Source: Rudaea sp. 3F27F6
Lineage (GTDB): Bacteria > Pseudomonadota > Gammaproteobacteria > Xanthomonadales > Rhodanobacteraceae
DNA: 64,000 nt
Assembly: GCF_005503555.1 (NCBI RefSeq)
Contig: NZ_SCNG01000001.1
Coordinates: 1,116,001-1,180,000, forward strand
Direction of reading: 5' to 3'
Shown: piece by piece, positions 8,706 to 17,541 of the stretch
How positions within the stretch are numbered: the first letter of the stretch is position 1
Layout: each line of letters begins with the position of its first letter
Made by a program: the position numbers and the translations under genes
The notes under the pieces: generated by a model
Database searches by the model: none
Seen by the model: the letters and a program-made list of their open reading frames with translations, nothing else
Told to the model about the DNA's origin: nothing

Positions 8706-10481
8706 CTACGGTTTCGTGTAGACCACCTTGCCGTCGAAGATTGTGTAGTCGATCCTCGTCTTGAGCAGCTTCTCCGGCGGCCCGGCAAGAATGTCGTCGG
8801 AGAGCACGACGAGATCGGCCAGCTTGCCCGCGGCGATGCTGCCCTTGATGTCTTCCTCGTGCGAGGACCATGCCGGATTGATCGTGTAGGCGGCGATCGC
8901 CTCCTCGATCGTGATCGCCTGCTCGGGATGGAACACCTTCGTCGCGTCCGAGTGCGACGCCTCTTTTCGCGTCACCGCCATGTAGATGTTGCGCAGCGGA
9001 TCGTAGGTCGCGAGGCTGGCCTTGTTGAACGGGCCCGGCAGGTCGGAAACGATGTTGAGGCGCAAACCGTCGTCGATCATCGTGCGCCAGGCGAACGCGG
9101 ACTTCGCGCGCTGCGCGCCGAGAATCGCTTCGAGCGTGTCGGGATCGCGCATCATATGATCCGGCGTGATGTCGGCGACGAGGTGCATCGCACCCGCGCG
9201 CTTGAGGTCGGCCGGCGCCGGATACCAGACGTGGATCAGGCGATCGCGGCGATCGCGCGGCCGGCGCGGTTCGCCGTTCGCCTTGACCGCATCGGCATAC
9301 CAGCCGACCAGTTCGTGGATGCCCTTGTCGCCAATGATGTGGGTGCCGATGTCGTAACCGGCGCGGTCGGCTTCGACGATCTTTTTCGCCACCGCCGCCT
9401 CGCCCATGAAGCGGTAGGCCCAGTCGCCCGGCAGGCCCATCGTGTCCTTGAGCGGCTCGAACATCAGGCCGGCGTCGCCGAACACCTTGAGCGCGCCGTA
9501 GCGCACGAGCGCATCGCCCGAGCCCGGCGTGATCCCGATCGAGGCGAGCTCGCTCCAACTGTCGAGCGGCAGGAACGCGTAGACGCGCAGGCTGAGTTGG
9601 CCGCGCTTTTTCAGTTCCTCGAAAATGCGCCGGTCGGAATAGCTGCGCTCGACGTAGGTCGGATAGATCTGCCGCTGCGAAATTTCGTCGTCGCGGGTGA
9701 TGTCGGCGATCGAGGTGATACCGACCGCGTTGAGCTGCGCCTCGACGCCGCGCGCGCCGATCAGCTTCTGTTCGCGCGTCGCCGGCGGCATGATTTTTTC
9801 CATCGCCTCGCCGGCGCTGCCGTAGAGCAAGCCGTTGAGCGCGCCGGTCTTGGCGTCGCGGCCGTAGCGGCCGTTGCGCGGGTCGGGCGTCTTCGCCGTG
9901 AGGCGGGCGAGTTGCAGAGCTTTGCTGTTGGCGAACCAGACCCGATCGTAGCGGCGCAGCAGCACGGGATGGTTCGGCGTCAGCTTGTCGACCGCGGCGA
10001 GATCGGGCTCGAACGCGACGAACGCACTGGCGCCGCCCTGCCTCGCATGTGTGCCCGCGGCAAAGTCGCTCCAGTCGCCGCCGGTGATCCAGATGCCGGC
10101 CGGCACGCGCGTGACGACTTCGGCGAGACGCTGCAGCATCAGCTCGGGCGTGTTCACGTCGATCAGGCGCACCTGGAAGTACCAGTCGGTCGCGTTCTCG
10201 AAATGCGTATGTGCATCGTTGAATCCGGGCAGGACGAGGCGGCTCTTGAGATCGATCGTGCGCGTATCCGCGCCGCGCAGTGCGAGCACTTCGGCGTCGC
10301 TGCCGACCTTGACGATCTTGCCGCCGGCGACAGCGACCGCCTGCGCGACGGGCTGCTTCGCCTCGACCGTCCATACCTTGCCGTTGTGCAGGATCAGCTC
10401 GGCCGGCGCCGCGGCAAACGCGGCCGCGCAAGTCAGACTGGCCGCCGCGGCGGCGAAACGAATCAGCGTGCGTAGCTTCAT
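8706..10481 (-). CDS. secreted YtcJ-like amidohydrolase
   Basis: 591 aa from ATG 10481. A signal peptide is clear (MKLRTLIRFAAAAASLTC, then AAAFA-AAP), predicting a periplasmic enzyme. The amidohydrolase metal motif is in LPGFNDAHTHFENA. Further blocks are ITGGDWSDFAAGTHAR, DIGTHIIGDKGIHELV and ADITPDHMMRDPDTL, and a C-terminal beta-sandwich block KLADLVVLSDDI, all typical of the YtcJ/Amidohydro_3 group, which hydrolyses amide or carbamate-like bonds. The substrate is unknown. It is divergent from the aminotransferase gene with a strong operator between them (10587-10614), shared with three other promoters in this island. Confidence 0.9.
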   Translation of the reverse strand: MKLRTLIRFAAAAASLTCAAAFAAAPAELILHNGKVWTVEAKQPVAQAVAVAGGKIVKVGSDAEVLALRGADTRTIDLKSRLVLPGFNDAHTHFENATDWYFQVRLIDVNTPELMLQRLAEVVTRVPAGIWITGGDWSDFAAGTHARQGGASAFVAFEPDLAAVDKLTPNHPVLLRRYDRVWFANSKALQLARLTAKTPDPRNGRYGRDAKTGALNGLLYGSAGEAMEKIMPPATREQKLIGARGVEAQLNAVGITSIADITRDDEISQRQIYPTYVERSYSDRRIFEELKKRGQLSLRVYAFLPLDSWSELASIGITPGSGDALVRYGALKVFGDAGLMFEPLKDTMGLPGDWAYRFMGEAAVAKKIVEADRAGYDIGTHIIGDKGIHELVGWYADAVKANGEPRRPRDRRDRLIHVWYPAPADLKRAGAMHLVADITPDHMMRDPDTLEAILGAQRAKSAFAWRTMIDDGLRLNIVSDLPGPFNKASLATYDPLRNIYMAVTRKEASHSDATKVFHPEQAITIEEAIAAYTINPAWSSHEEDIKGSIAAGKLADLVVLSDDILAGPPEKLLKTRIDYTIFDGKVVYTKP

Positions 10482-10586
10482 CTCGACTTCTCCACGACTT
10501 TCGATTGCGCGAGGATGGCCTCCCTGCGGACCGCGCGCGGCGGATCGAACGGACCCGATCGCTGTGCCTGTTCCCAATTCGTCTAG

Positions 10587-10614
10587 ATTGTATTATTGTC
10601 AATAATAATGCAAT
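10587..10614. promoter_or_regulatory. GntR-type operator site 1 (divergent amidohydrolase/aminotransferase promoter)
   Basis: Left half ATTGTATT (10587-10594), 12-nt spacer, right half AATGCAAT (10607-10614). The spacer contains its own inverted repeat, so a 17-bp palindrome TATTATTGTCAATAATA sits at the centre. The site is in an AT-rich island within very GC-rich DNA and has the same half-sites and spacing as 11856-11883 and 19271-19298. It lies 105 bp before the amidohydrolase start and 103 bp before the aminotransferase start. Confidence 0.8.
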
Positions 10615-10717
10615 TATTTGTCGTGTGCTGGGAGTCTGCGCACGACGCATCGGCGGCCAAGGCCTGCCAGGGATGGGCATACGGTCCCGCCGCCAGATCG
10701 GCCAGAGGAGAGTTTGC

Positions 10718-11818
10718 GTGCGCTACGTCCGGATGCCCATCGAAGTCGAGTCGCCCGAGGAATACGGCTATGCGCGTATCCGCTACAACCTCTCGGAAAG
10801 TTCGGTCGCCGACCGCAAGCTGTCCGACCTCGGCTTGGCCGTCCCCGATCTGACCTTACTCTACGGCGAACATCGCGGCCGCGAACGCCTGCGCGCGCTG
10901 ATCGCGGCGCAAGGCTGCGGCCTTGCGCAGGACGACGTGCTGATCACCACGGGTGCGGCCGGCGCGCTGTTCATCATCGCCACCGCGCTGCTCGGCACCC
11001 ACGACCATCTCGTCGTCGTGCGCCCCAACTACGCGACCAATATCGAGACGCCGCGCGCGATCGGCTGTGCGACGACCTACGTCGAACTGAATTTCGACGA
11101 CGGCTTCCACATCGACCTCGACAAGGTCGCGGCCGCCTTCACTCCGGCAACAAAGATCCTCAGCGTAACCTGCCCGCACAACCCGGCCGGGGTCATGTGC
11201 AGCGAGACGGAACTGCGCGCGCTGGCCGAACTGGCACAGCGCAATGGTGCTTACCTGCTCGTCGATGAGACTTACCGCGACCTGTCGCTCGACGGCGCGC
11301 TGCCGCCGGCCGCTTCGCTCGGCGCGAACGTCATCGGCGTGGCCTCGCTGTCGAAGGCCTACGGCGTGCCGGGCATCCGCCTCGGCTGGATCGCCACGAC
11401 CGACAAGAAACTGCAGGAAATCTTCCTCGCCGCGAAGGAGCAGATCAGCATCTGCGGCAGCGTCATCGACGAGTGGGTCGGCGAACAGATCATGGAGAAC
11501 CGCACCGCGATCCTCGAACCCGTGCTCGCGGAAATGCGTCGCCGCCGACAACTCGTCGCCGGCTGGATCGCCGGCGAGGAACTGCTCGAATGGGTACCTC
11601 CGGCCGGCGGCGTGGTCTGCTTTCCGCGTATGCGCGCCGCACCCGCAGGCGGCACCGACGCGTTCTACCGGCGCCTGCTCGACGTACACGGCGCCTACGT
11701 CGGCCCTGGCCACTGGTTCGAGATGCCGGACAATTATTTCCGCCTCGGTTACGGCTGGCCGACGGCCGCCGAACTCGAAGCGGGCCTCGGCGCGATCTCG
11801 GCTGCATTGCGCGGCTGA
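10718..11818 (+). CDS. PLP-dependent class I/II aminotransferase
   Basis: 366 aa from GTG 10718, chosen because AGAGGAGA (10704-10711) is well spaced before it; ATG 10733 (MPIEVESPEEY) is the alternative. The fold-type I signature is complete: TTGAAGALF cofactor loop, CPHNPAGVM with the Asn that holds the PLP oxygen, LLVDETYRDLS with the Asp that pairs with the pyridine N, SLSKAYGVPGIRLGW with the Schiff-base Lys and phosphate-binding Arg, and FRLGYGW with the carboxylate-binding Arg. The amino donor cannot be told from sequence. Its promoter carries operator site 1, so it is probably co-regulated with the amidohydrolase. Confidence 0.88.
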   Translation: MRYVRMPIEVESPEEYGYARIRYNLSESSVADRKLSDLGLAVPDLTLLYGEHRGRERLRALIAAQGCGLAQDDVLITTGAAGALFIIATALLGTHDHLVVVRPNYATNIETPRAIGCATTYVELNFDDGFHIDLDKVAAAFTPATKILSVTCPHNPAGVMCSETELRALAELAQRNGAYLLVDETYRDLSLDGALPPAASLGANVIGVASLSKAYGVPGIRLGWIATTDKKLQEIFLAAKEQISICGSVIDEWVGEQIMENRTAILEPVLAEMRRRRQLVAGWIAGEELLEWVPPAGGVVCFPRMRAAPAGGTDAFYRRLLDVHGAYVGPGHWFEMPDNYFRLGYGWPTAAELEAGLGAISAALRG

Positions 11819-11855
11819 GAAGTGCAGCGACGCGCGGTTTCGCGGCCAAAACACG

Positions 11856-11883
11856 ATTGCATTTTATTTTCTCTAAATGCAAT
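11856..11883. promoter_or_regulatory. GntR-type operator site 2 (upstream of alpha/beta hydrolase)
   Basis: Left half ATTGCATT (11856-11863), 12-nt spacer, right half AATGCAAT (11876-11883). This copy is a perfect inverted repeat that extends by one base on each side (ATTGCATTT / AAATGCAAT). It lies 46 bp before the ATG of the hydrolase at 11930, in AT-rich DNA 38 bp after the aminotransferase stop. Confidence 0.8.
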
Positions 11884-11929
11884 TTTTCACAAATAACCCG
11901 ACATTGATAAAGACGAGACGAGTAGCGAC

Positions 11930-13627
11930 ATGAACAAACGCCCCTCCACCGCGATCCTGCTCGGCCCTCTGCTGGCTTCCCTGCTGCAGCCGCATGCGCT
12001 GTACGCGCGCGACGGATCGACGCCGCCAGCGCGCGGTGAAATCTTGCGGCCTGCAGATCCTGTGGTGCCGCCGTTCGAGTGCGAAGCGCGCGTCGGCTAC
12101 GACCGCGACCTCGTGCTGCCGGGTTACCTGCTGCCGACCTCGGCCGGCGCACGCACCTGCATCCCGTTCACGAGCACCGCGGCGCACGCGCCGGCCGGCT
12201 ACAAGGGCGATTACTACGTCGACGAATTCAGCGACGCCAAACTGCGCGAGCGCTGGCAGGCGTGCAAGGCGGACAAGGCCTGCTACGACCGCGTCTATAA
12301 ACAGGTCATGGCGCGCCATCCGCCGAACAAGGAATACAACGACGCCGATCCGCGCCACCGCTTTCTGCTCGGCAAGGTCGAGGAGAAAGGCGGCGACACC
12401 GACCTCAAGACCGTGCGGCGTCCGGCGTTCTTCGCCGCCGCGCCGTACAACGAGCCGATCGCCGCGGCCGACGCGTCGACCTACATCGTCGAATTCACCG
12501 CGCCCGCGGAGCCGTACGAGCGGCTGCACAAGAACCTCAGCGACGATATCAGGCTGCGCGGCTGGTACATCCGCGGCGCCGGCGTCGACGACGGCAAGGG
12601 CGGCAAGCGGCGCGCGCTGATCGTCATGAGCGGCGGCGGCGGCGATCGCGTCACCGCCGTAGACGATCCGGCCGACACGCTCTACTCGATCGACGCGAAG
12701 ACCGGCGAAAGCGTGCTCAACAATTACCCGAGCAAGACCACGGGCGCGAAAGGCCAGGCGGCGTGGCGGCGCGTGCAACATAGTCTGCTTCAAGCCGGCT
12801 TCGACGTGCTCGCCTTCGATCGCCGCGGCATCGGCGTATCGGGCGGCTTCAGCGATACGAATACTTTGCAGCAAGGCCGCGACCTGCTCGCCATTCTCGC
12901 CAGCCTGCGCACCGGCAAGGGTATGCGCGCGCTGACGCCGAGCGGCGATCTGCAGCAGGGCCGCGCCGCAGCGAGCGCGCTGCGCGGCGGCGCACCCGAC
13001 GCCGGCCTGCCCGTGCTGCTGCTCGGCAATTCGCGCGGCACGATGGCGACGTCGTGGGCGATGACGATGAACTTCGACAAGGACTGCAGCTACGACCTGC
13101 CCACCATCGCCTGCAAACCGGCTGCCGGCGACCGCACGATCAAGGGCGCGATCCTCGTCGCCGAATTCTCCGCGGGCGCCGGGCATGTGCCCGCGCAGAC
13201 CAGCGCGGTCGACGACGGCCGCGGCCCGGGCAAAGACCGCGGCCTGTTCATCGGCGGCATCGAGGTCGAGCACAACATCGTCTTCTTCCCGAGCTCAGCA
13301 ACGCTCGCCGGCATAAGCAAATGGCCGAGCGCATTCTTCGCGCGCGGCCTCTGGTGCTATGCGAGCGGACTCGAAGGCACGATCGATTCGTACCACCGCG
13401 TGAAGGGACTCAAGGATCTCGTCGTCGTGCGCGCACCGCATCCCTACGAAACCTGGCCCGAGGAAGAACAGAAGCGCATGCAGGAACGCATGATCGCCTA
13501 CGCGCAGGCCGTGGTGCTCCGCCGCAGCGAAATCCCGGGACGGCGCACTTGGTCGAACATGAAGGAACTCGTGGCGACTTCGGGCGATGTCTGGGAGCCG
13601 TCGACGCACCCGACGCTCAAGCCGTAG
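11930..13627 (+). CDS. secreted alpha/beta-fold hydrolase, substrate unknown
   Basis: 565 aa with an N-terminal signal peptide (MNKRPSTAILLGPLLASLL, cleavage near ALYA-RDG). The central part has an oxyanion region VMSGGGGDR, then DVLAFDRRGIGVSGG, and a nucleophile elbow LLLGNSRGTMATSW with Ser in GNSRG. A late GLWCYASGLEGTID and HPYETWPEEEQKRMQER may hold the catalytic His region. The N-terminal third (about residues 30-190), with a FECEARVGYDRDLVLPGY block, is not a domain I recognise. It is an esterase- or peptidase-type periplasmic enzyme by fold, controlled by its own operator site 2. Downstream lie the 197-bp tandem repeats. Confidence 0.75.
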   Translation: MNKRPSTAILLGPLLASLLQPHALYARDGSTPPARGEILRPADPVVPPFECEARVGYDRDLVLPGYLLPTSAGARTCIPFTSTAAHAPAGYKGDYYVDEFSDAKLRERWQACKADKACYDRVYKQVMARHPPNKEYNDADPRHRFLLGKVEEKGGDTDLKTVRRPAFFAAAPYNEPIAAADASTYIVEFTAPAEPYERLHKNLSDDIRLRGWYIRGAGVDDGKGGKRRALIVMSGGGGDRVTAVDDPADTLYSIDAKTGESVLNNYPSKTTGAKGQAAWRRVQHSLLQAGFDVLAFDRRGIGVSGGFSDTNTLQQGRDLLAILASLRTGKGMRALTPSGDLQQGRAAASALRGGAPDAGLPVLLLGNSRGTMATSWAMTMNFDKDCSYDLPTIACKPAAGDRTIKGAILVAEFSAGAGHVPAQTSAVDDGRGPGKDRGLFIGGIEVEHNIVFFPSSATLAGISKWPSAFFARGLWCYASGLEGTIDSYHRVKGLKDLVVVRAPHPYETWPEEEQKRMQERMIAYAQAVVLRRSEIPGRRTWSNMKELVATSGDVWEPSTHPTLKP

Positions 13628-13664
13628 TTTTTAATCTACAGATTAAAGAAGACCTGGTCCGCTT

Positions 13665-14262
13665 CGAGGTCGGCCGGGATTCTCCCTTCTCCCCCTGGGA
13701 GAAGGCGGCGCGAAGCGCCGGATGAGGGAAGAGCGTCACGACTATTCCAGCCCCTCACGCATGCGAGGCTTTTCCCTCATCCGCCTCCCGGTACCTTCTC
13801 CCGATGGGAGAAGGGTTTCTCCATAAATTCTTAGCGCAACTCGACTTGGACCGCTGCCTTGATCGGTCGACCAAGATCTTTCCTTCTCCCTCTGGGAGAA
13901 GGTGGCGCGAAGCGCCGGATGAGGGAAGAGCGTCCCGACTATTCCAGCCCCTCACGCATGCGAGGCTTTCCCCTCATCCGCCTGCCGGCACCTTCTCCCG
14001 GTGGGAGAAGGGTTTCTCCATGAATTCCTAGCGCAATTCGACTTGCACCGTCGCCTTGATCGGTCGAGCGGGATCTTCCCTTCTACCTCTGGGAGAAGGT
14101 GGCGCGAAGCGCCGGATGAGGGGAGTGCGTCGCAACTATTCCAGCCACTCAGCTCATGCGAGGCTTTTCCCTCATCCGCCTGCCGGCACCTTCTCCCGAT
14201 GGGAGAAGGGTTTGTCCGTGGATTCCTAGCGCAATTTTGACTTACACCGTCGCCTTGAGCGA
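13665..14262. repeat. tandem array of three 197-bp hairpin-rich repeats plus a truncated fourth
   Basis: The block CTGGGAGAAGG recurs at 13695, 13892 and 14089, exactly 197 bp apart, and flanking text (GCGCGAAGCGCCGGATGAGGG, then CCCTCATCCGCCT..., then ATTCCTAGCGCAA.TCGACTT) repeats with it. The start of a fourth unit runs to about 14262, just before the gabT stop. Each unit folds back on itself: GGGAGAAGGTG...CCGGATGAGGG pairs with CCCTCATCCG...CACCTTCTCCC. There is no coding potential of note; short frames crossing it are repeat artefacts. It fills the 643-bp gap between the convergent hydrolase and gabT genes and may act as a bidirectional transcript end. Confidence 0.88.
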
Positions 14263-14270
14263 ATGATCGC

Positions 14271-15575
14271 TCAAGCCGCCTTGCCGATCGCCGACGTCAG
14301 CTCGCGCAAACCGTTCTCGATGATGCCAAGGCCTTGATCGACGAGTTCGTTTGCCGCGGTCAGCGGCACGAGGATGCGGATGACGTTGCCGTAGATGCCG
14401 CAGGCGAGCAGGATCAGGCCGTGCTGCAGCGCGTACTTGACCAGGTTCAGCGCAAGCGCGGCATCGGGCTTGCCGTCCACGGTGAACAGCTCGAACGCGA
14501 CCATGGCGCCTAAGCCGCGCACGTCGACGATCGCGGGGAATTCTTTCTGCAGGGCGTGCAAGCGCGTGGTCAGATGCTCGCCGAGCACGTGCGCGCGTTC
14601 GAGCAGGTTTTCTTCCTCGAACGTGCGGATCACCGCCAGCGCCGCGGCGCAGGCGAGCGGGCTGCCCGCGTAGGTGCCGCCGAGTCCGCCCGGCAGCGGC
14701 GCGTCCATCACCTCGGCGCGACCGACCACGGCCGACAGCGGAATGCCGCCGGCCAGCGACTTCGCCGTGGTGATGAGATCGGGCACGACGCCGGAATGTT
14801 CGATCGCGAACCACTTGCCGGTGCGGCCCGCGCCGGTCTGGATTTCGTCGTCGATCAGCAGGATGCCGTGTTTATCGCACAGCTCGCGCAGCCAGCGCAG
14901 GAACTCGAACGGCGCGACATAGAATCCGCCCTCGCCCTGCACGGGCTCGATCACGATCGCGGCGACGCGCGCAGGCTCGACGTCGTTCTGGAAGATCGTT
15001 TCGAGCGAGGCTTTCGCGTCGTCGATCGACACGCCATGCAGCGCGTTGGGAAAGCGCGCGTGGAACACTTCGCCCGGAAACGGCCCGAAGTTGAGCTTGA
15101 ACGGATTGACCTTGCCGGTCATCGCGAGCGTCATCAGGGTGCGGCCGTGGTAGCCACCGGTGAACGTGATCACCGCCGAGCGCTTGGTCGCGGCGCGCGC
15201 GATCTTGACCGCGTTCTCGACCGCTTCGGCGCCGGTCGTCAACAGCACCGACTTCTTGGCGAAGTCGCCCGGCGCGAGTGCATTGAGTTTCTCGGCGACC
15301 TCGACGTAGTTGTCGTGGGCGACGATCTGGAAACAGGTGTGGGTGAAGCGCGCGAGCTGCTCTTGCACCGCTTCGACGAGCTTCTCGTGGCGGTGGCCGG
15401 TGTTGAGCACGGCGATGCCGCCGGCGAAGTCGATGTAGCGGCGGCCTTCGATGTCCCACAGCTCGGCGTTGTCGGCACGCGCAGCGAAAATCTCGTGGGT
15501 CTGCTTGACGCCGTTGGCGACCGCGGCGCGGCGGCGCTGCATCCAGCCGCGGTTGTTGGAAGTGGTTTGGTCCAT
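14271..15575 (-). CDS. gabT: 4-aminobutyrate--2-oxoglutarate transaminase
   Basis: 434 aa, class III aminotransferase of the GabT group. Visible are the cofactor loop TTGAEAVENAVK, GGYHGRT, EPVQGEGGF, LLIDDEIQTGAGRTGKWFA, the Schiff-base Lys272 in TTAKSLAGGIPLSAV, and GGTYAGSPLACAAAL. GabT moves the amino group of GABA (and often 5-aminovalerate) to 2-oxoglutarate, giving succinate semialdehyde. It is the last gene of a probable operon: binding protein, S9-like hydrolase, duplicated-domain protein, gabT (27 bp after the previous stop). A succinate-semialdehyde-type dehydrogenase is at 60222-61670, far away. Confidence 0.93.
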   Translation of the reverse strand: MDQTTSNNRGWMQRRRAAVANGVKQTHEIFAARADNAELWDIEGRRYIDFAGGIAVLNTGHRHEKLVEAVQEQLARFTHTCFQIVAHDNYVEVAEKLNALAPGDFAKKSVLLTTGAEAVENAVKIARAATKRSAVITFTGGYHGRTLMTLAMTGKVNPFKLNFGPFPGEVFHARFPNALHGVSIDDAKASLETIFQNDVEPARVAAIVIEPVQGEGGFYVAPFEFLRWLRELCDKHGILLIDDEIQTGAGRTGKWFAIEHSGVVPDLITTAKSLAGGIPLSAVVGRAEVMDAPLPGGLGGTYAGSPLACAAALAVIRTFEEENLLERAHVLGEHLTTRLHALQKEFPAIVDVRGLGAMVAFELFTVDGKPDAALALNLVKYALQHGLILLACGIYGNVIRILVPLTAANELVDQGLGIIENGLRELTSAIGKAA

Positions 15576-15602
15576 AAGGGTCTCTACGAGAAAACGGTTC
15601 GA

Positions 15603-16394
15603 TCAGCGCGCGATCAGCTCGTCGGCGACGACGGGCTGCAGTTCCTTGCGCACGCCCTGCTTGTTGTCGGCGATGGCCTTCCATTCCGAATTCTGCTTGA
15701 GGCGCTCGCGCACCTTGGCCACGGTCACGTCGCGCGCGCCGAGGCCGTCCTCGCTCGCGTACTCGTAGACGAACATCGCGCTCCACGGCCGCCCGGCCGC
15801 ATAGCGCGAGAGATAGAAGCCGTAGCCCGACAGCACGCCCTCTTCGATCCAGCCGTCGGTCTGCGCGAGCACATAGGCGTCGACGTATTTGATGTACTCG
15901 TTGACCGAGACGAGATAGTCGTAGGGAATCATCAGATAGACCGGCGGCTTGCCGTTCTTCGCCGGCTTCGACTTGTTGCGCATCAGGTCGGCGACTGTGG
16001 TGTGGATCGCCGTGGTCAAGGCGAGCGCCGCCGCATTGAGGCCGGACGGATGCGCGGATTCGATCTGCGCCCAGCGCGCGGTGCCGTTTTCGGCGGCGAG
16101 GGTGACGACGGCGAGCATGTCCCAGTTGTCGGAATCGATGTAGCGGTTGAAGTAGACGTGGTAGTCGGCGATCGCGCCCTCGCGCTTCCACTGGGCGAAA
16201 TCCTTGAGGCCGGCGCCGAGCATGTAGCTGCGCAGTTTTTCGCGGTTTGCCGGCGCCGTGTGGTAAGCGACGATCAGGCTGCGCGGTCCGCTCATGCGCG
16301 GATCGGGCTCGGCGGCTCGCGCGGGCATCTGCGCGAGCAGCAGGAACAGGGCAAAAAACAAGGACAAATATACTTTTGCAAATTTGCAATTCAC
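15603..16394 (-). CDS. secreted protein with an internal duplication (dimeric alpha/beta-barrel-like), unknown function
   Basis: 263 aa from a GTG start; GGAG lies 8-9 nt upstream of it and no ATG fits better. A signal peptide is evident (hydrophobic VYLSLFFALFLLLAQ, cleavage near ARA-AEP). Two halves align with a constant offset of 113 residues: W69/W182, EG72-73/185-186, Y78/Y191, Y81/Y194, RY84-85/197-198, W91/W204. The pattern (short helix, WxxEG turn, aromatic beta strand) resembles tandem dimeric alpha/beta-barrel (NIPSNAP/ABM-like) domains, but I do not recognise a named family. It sits between the S9-like hydrolase and gabT in one operon, so a periplasmic role in the same catabolic pathway is likely. 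Confidence 0.7.
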   Translation of the reverse strand: MNCKFAKVYLSLFFALFLLLAQMPARAAEPDPRMSGPRSLIVAYHTAPANREKLRSYMLGAGLKDFAQWKREGAIADYHVYFNRYIDSDNWDMLAVVTLAAENGTARWAQIESAHPSGLNAAALALTTAIHTTVADLMRNKSKPAKNGKPPVYLMIPYDYLVSVNEYIKYVDAYVLAQTDGWIEEGVLSGYGFYLSRYAAGRPWSAMFVYEYASEDGLGARDVTVAKVRERLKQNSEWKAIADNKQGVRKELQPVVADELIAR

Positions 16395-16423
16395 GGCGAA
16401 TCTCCGGAGATTGGGTGGTATCC

Positions 16424-16456
16424 CGTCCTGCCCGCATGCTCCCGGCGGGCAGGACG
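16424..16456. other. intra-operon hairpin between two genes
   Basis: A perfect 12-bp stem CGTCCTGCCCGC / GCGGGCAGGACG (16424-16435 and 16445-16456) with a 9-nt loop lies in the 76-bp gap between the hydrolase stop and the start of the next gene. No U-tract follows on either strand, so it is more likely an mRNA-stabilising or attenuating element, or a REP-like repeat, than a classical terminator. Confidence 0.7.
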
Positions 16457-16470
16457 AGCGTCTTTATCGG

Positions 16471-17541
16471 TTACGGCTTCAGATACTTGCCGAGGAACTC
16501 GAAGCAGCGCTGCATGGCATCGCGCTGCTCGGGCGTGTCGCCGTCCATGAAGATGTGGCCGCCCGGTGCGTTGTCGTAAATCTTCGACTCGAACACCTTG
16601 CCTTTGGCCTTGAGCACGTCGAGCAGACGACCGGTGTGCAAGTCATACGGCGCGATCTTGTCGCCCTTGGTCGCGATCACGAGCAGCGGCGCCTGGATCT
16701 GGTCGACGTGATTGATCGGCGACACATCCATGTACGCGGGCAGGTTCTCGTCCGGCAGCTTGCCCTTGAAGTGGGCGCTTTCCTTCGCCACTTCCCGGCG
16801 CCGGTATTCGGGCTTGTAAGCCATGTAGGCAACGAAGTCGGCGAGGCCGACGATGTCGATTCCCACGGCGAAGCGCTTCGGCTCTTTCTCGAGCGCAAGC
16901 AAGGTGACCATGCCGCCGCGGCTCTGGCCGAGAATGCCGAGGCGCGCCGGATCGACATAATCGAGACCGGCAAAATACTCGGCCGCGGCGAGCACGTCGG
17001 CAGTGTCTGTCACGCCGTACTCGTTGACGTAGTGGTTCGCGCCGTAGCCGCGGCTGCCGCGGTATTCAGGGAAGATCACCACGTAGCCTTTTGCTACTGC
17101 CGCATCGATAAGCTGAAACCAGCGCCAGTCGAAGCGCTCGTGGAAGCCGCCGTGGACCATGACGATGCCCGGATACTTCTTGCCCGCTTCGGGTTTGACC
17201 GGAGTGAAAATATAGCCCGGGATCAAGCTGCGGTCGGCGCTCGCGAAGGCGACACGCTTGAGGCGCACGCGCTCGCCGTACTCCTGCATAAAGGTCAGCG
17301 TCACGATGCGCTGTTCCTGCTCGTAGAGCGTATGCGTGATCACGTCGATCTTCGTGTTCAGATCGTCGGAGTCGGGGTTGATGAACTTGTCGAGGTCGCC
17401 TTCCTTGCCGCCCTTTTTCTCGACTGCTTCCTTCTTCGGCGCCTTGGCGTCGTCGTTGTCCTTGGCCGCAACGGAGCCCGCGGCGACGAGCGCACCGAGC
17501 GCGAATGCCCAACACGCGATGATGGGTTTGGCTATTTTCAT
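16471..17541 (-). CDS. secreted S9-like prolyl oligopeptidase/alpha-beta hydrolase
   Basis: 356 aa from ATG 17541, preceded by a good GGAGGAAG site. Its ATG overlaps the stop of the binding-protein gene (ATGA, 17538-17541), so translation is probably coupled. A signal peptide is present (MKIAKPIIACWAFALGALV...VAA-KDN), then a Lys-rich linker. The hydrolase core has the oxyanion block IVMVHGGFHERFDW, FPEYRGSRGYG, nucleophile elbow LGQSRGGM, catalytic Asp in ATKGDKIAPYD and His in APGGHIFMDGD, as in the peptidase S9 C-terminal domain. The N-terminal beta-propeller of true prolyl oligopeptidases is absent, so peptide or ester substrates are both possible. Confidence 0.85.
   Translation of the reverse strand: MKIAKPIIACWAFALGALVAAGSVAAKDNDDAKAPKKEAVEKKGGKEGDLDKFINPDSDDLNTKIDVITHTLYEQEQRIVTLTFMQEYGERVRLKRVAFASADRSLIPGYIFTPVKPEAGKKYPGIVMVHGGFHERFDWRWFQLIDAAVAKGYVVIFPEYRGSRGYGANHYVNEYGVTDTADVLAAAEYFAGLDYVDPARLGILGQSRGGMVTLLALEKEPKRFAVGIDIVGLADFVAYMAYKPEYRRREVAKESAHFKGKLPDENLPAYMDVSPINHVDQIQAPLLVIATKGDKIAPYDLHTGRLLDVLKAKGKVFESKIYDNAPGGHIFMDGDTPEQRDAMQRCFEFLGKYLKP

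Noticed and set aside
8859-10475. Long open frame (538 codons) opposite the amidohydrolase gene
   Set aside because: It has no recognisable domain, is rich in Arg and low-complexity runs, and is fully covered by a well-supported gene; it is a product of high GC and codon bias.
13665-14262. CRISPR array
   Set aside because: The units are 197 bp, nearly the whole unit is repeated, there are no unique spacers of constant length, and no cas genes are near.
16376-16389. Perfect 14-bp palindrome TTGCAAATTTGCAA as a fifth GntR operator
   Set aside because: It covers codons 2-6 of the duplicated-domain gene, the half-sites do not match ATTGYATT/AATGCAAT and the 8-12-8 spacing is absent. That gene is already served by the operon promoter with site 3.
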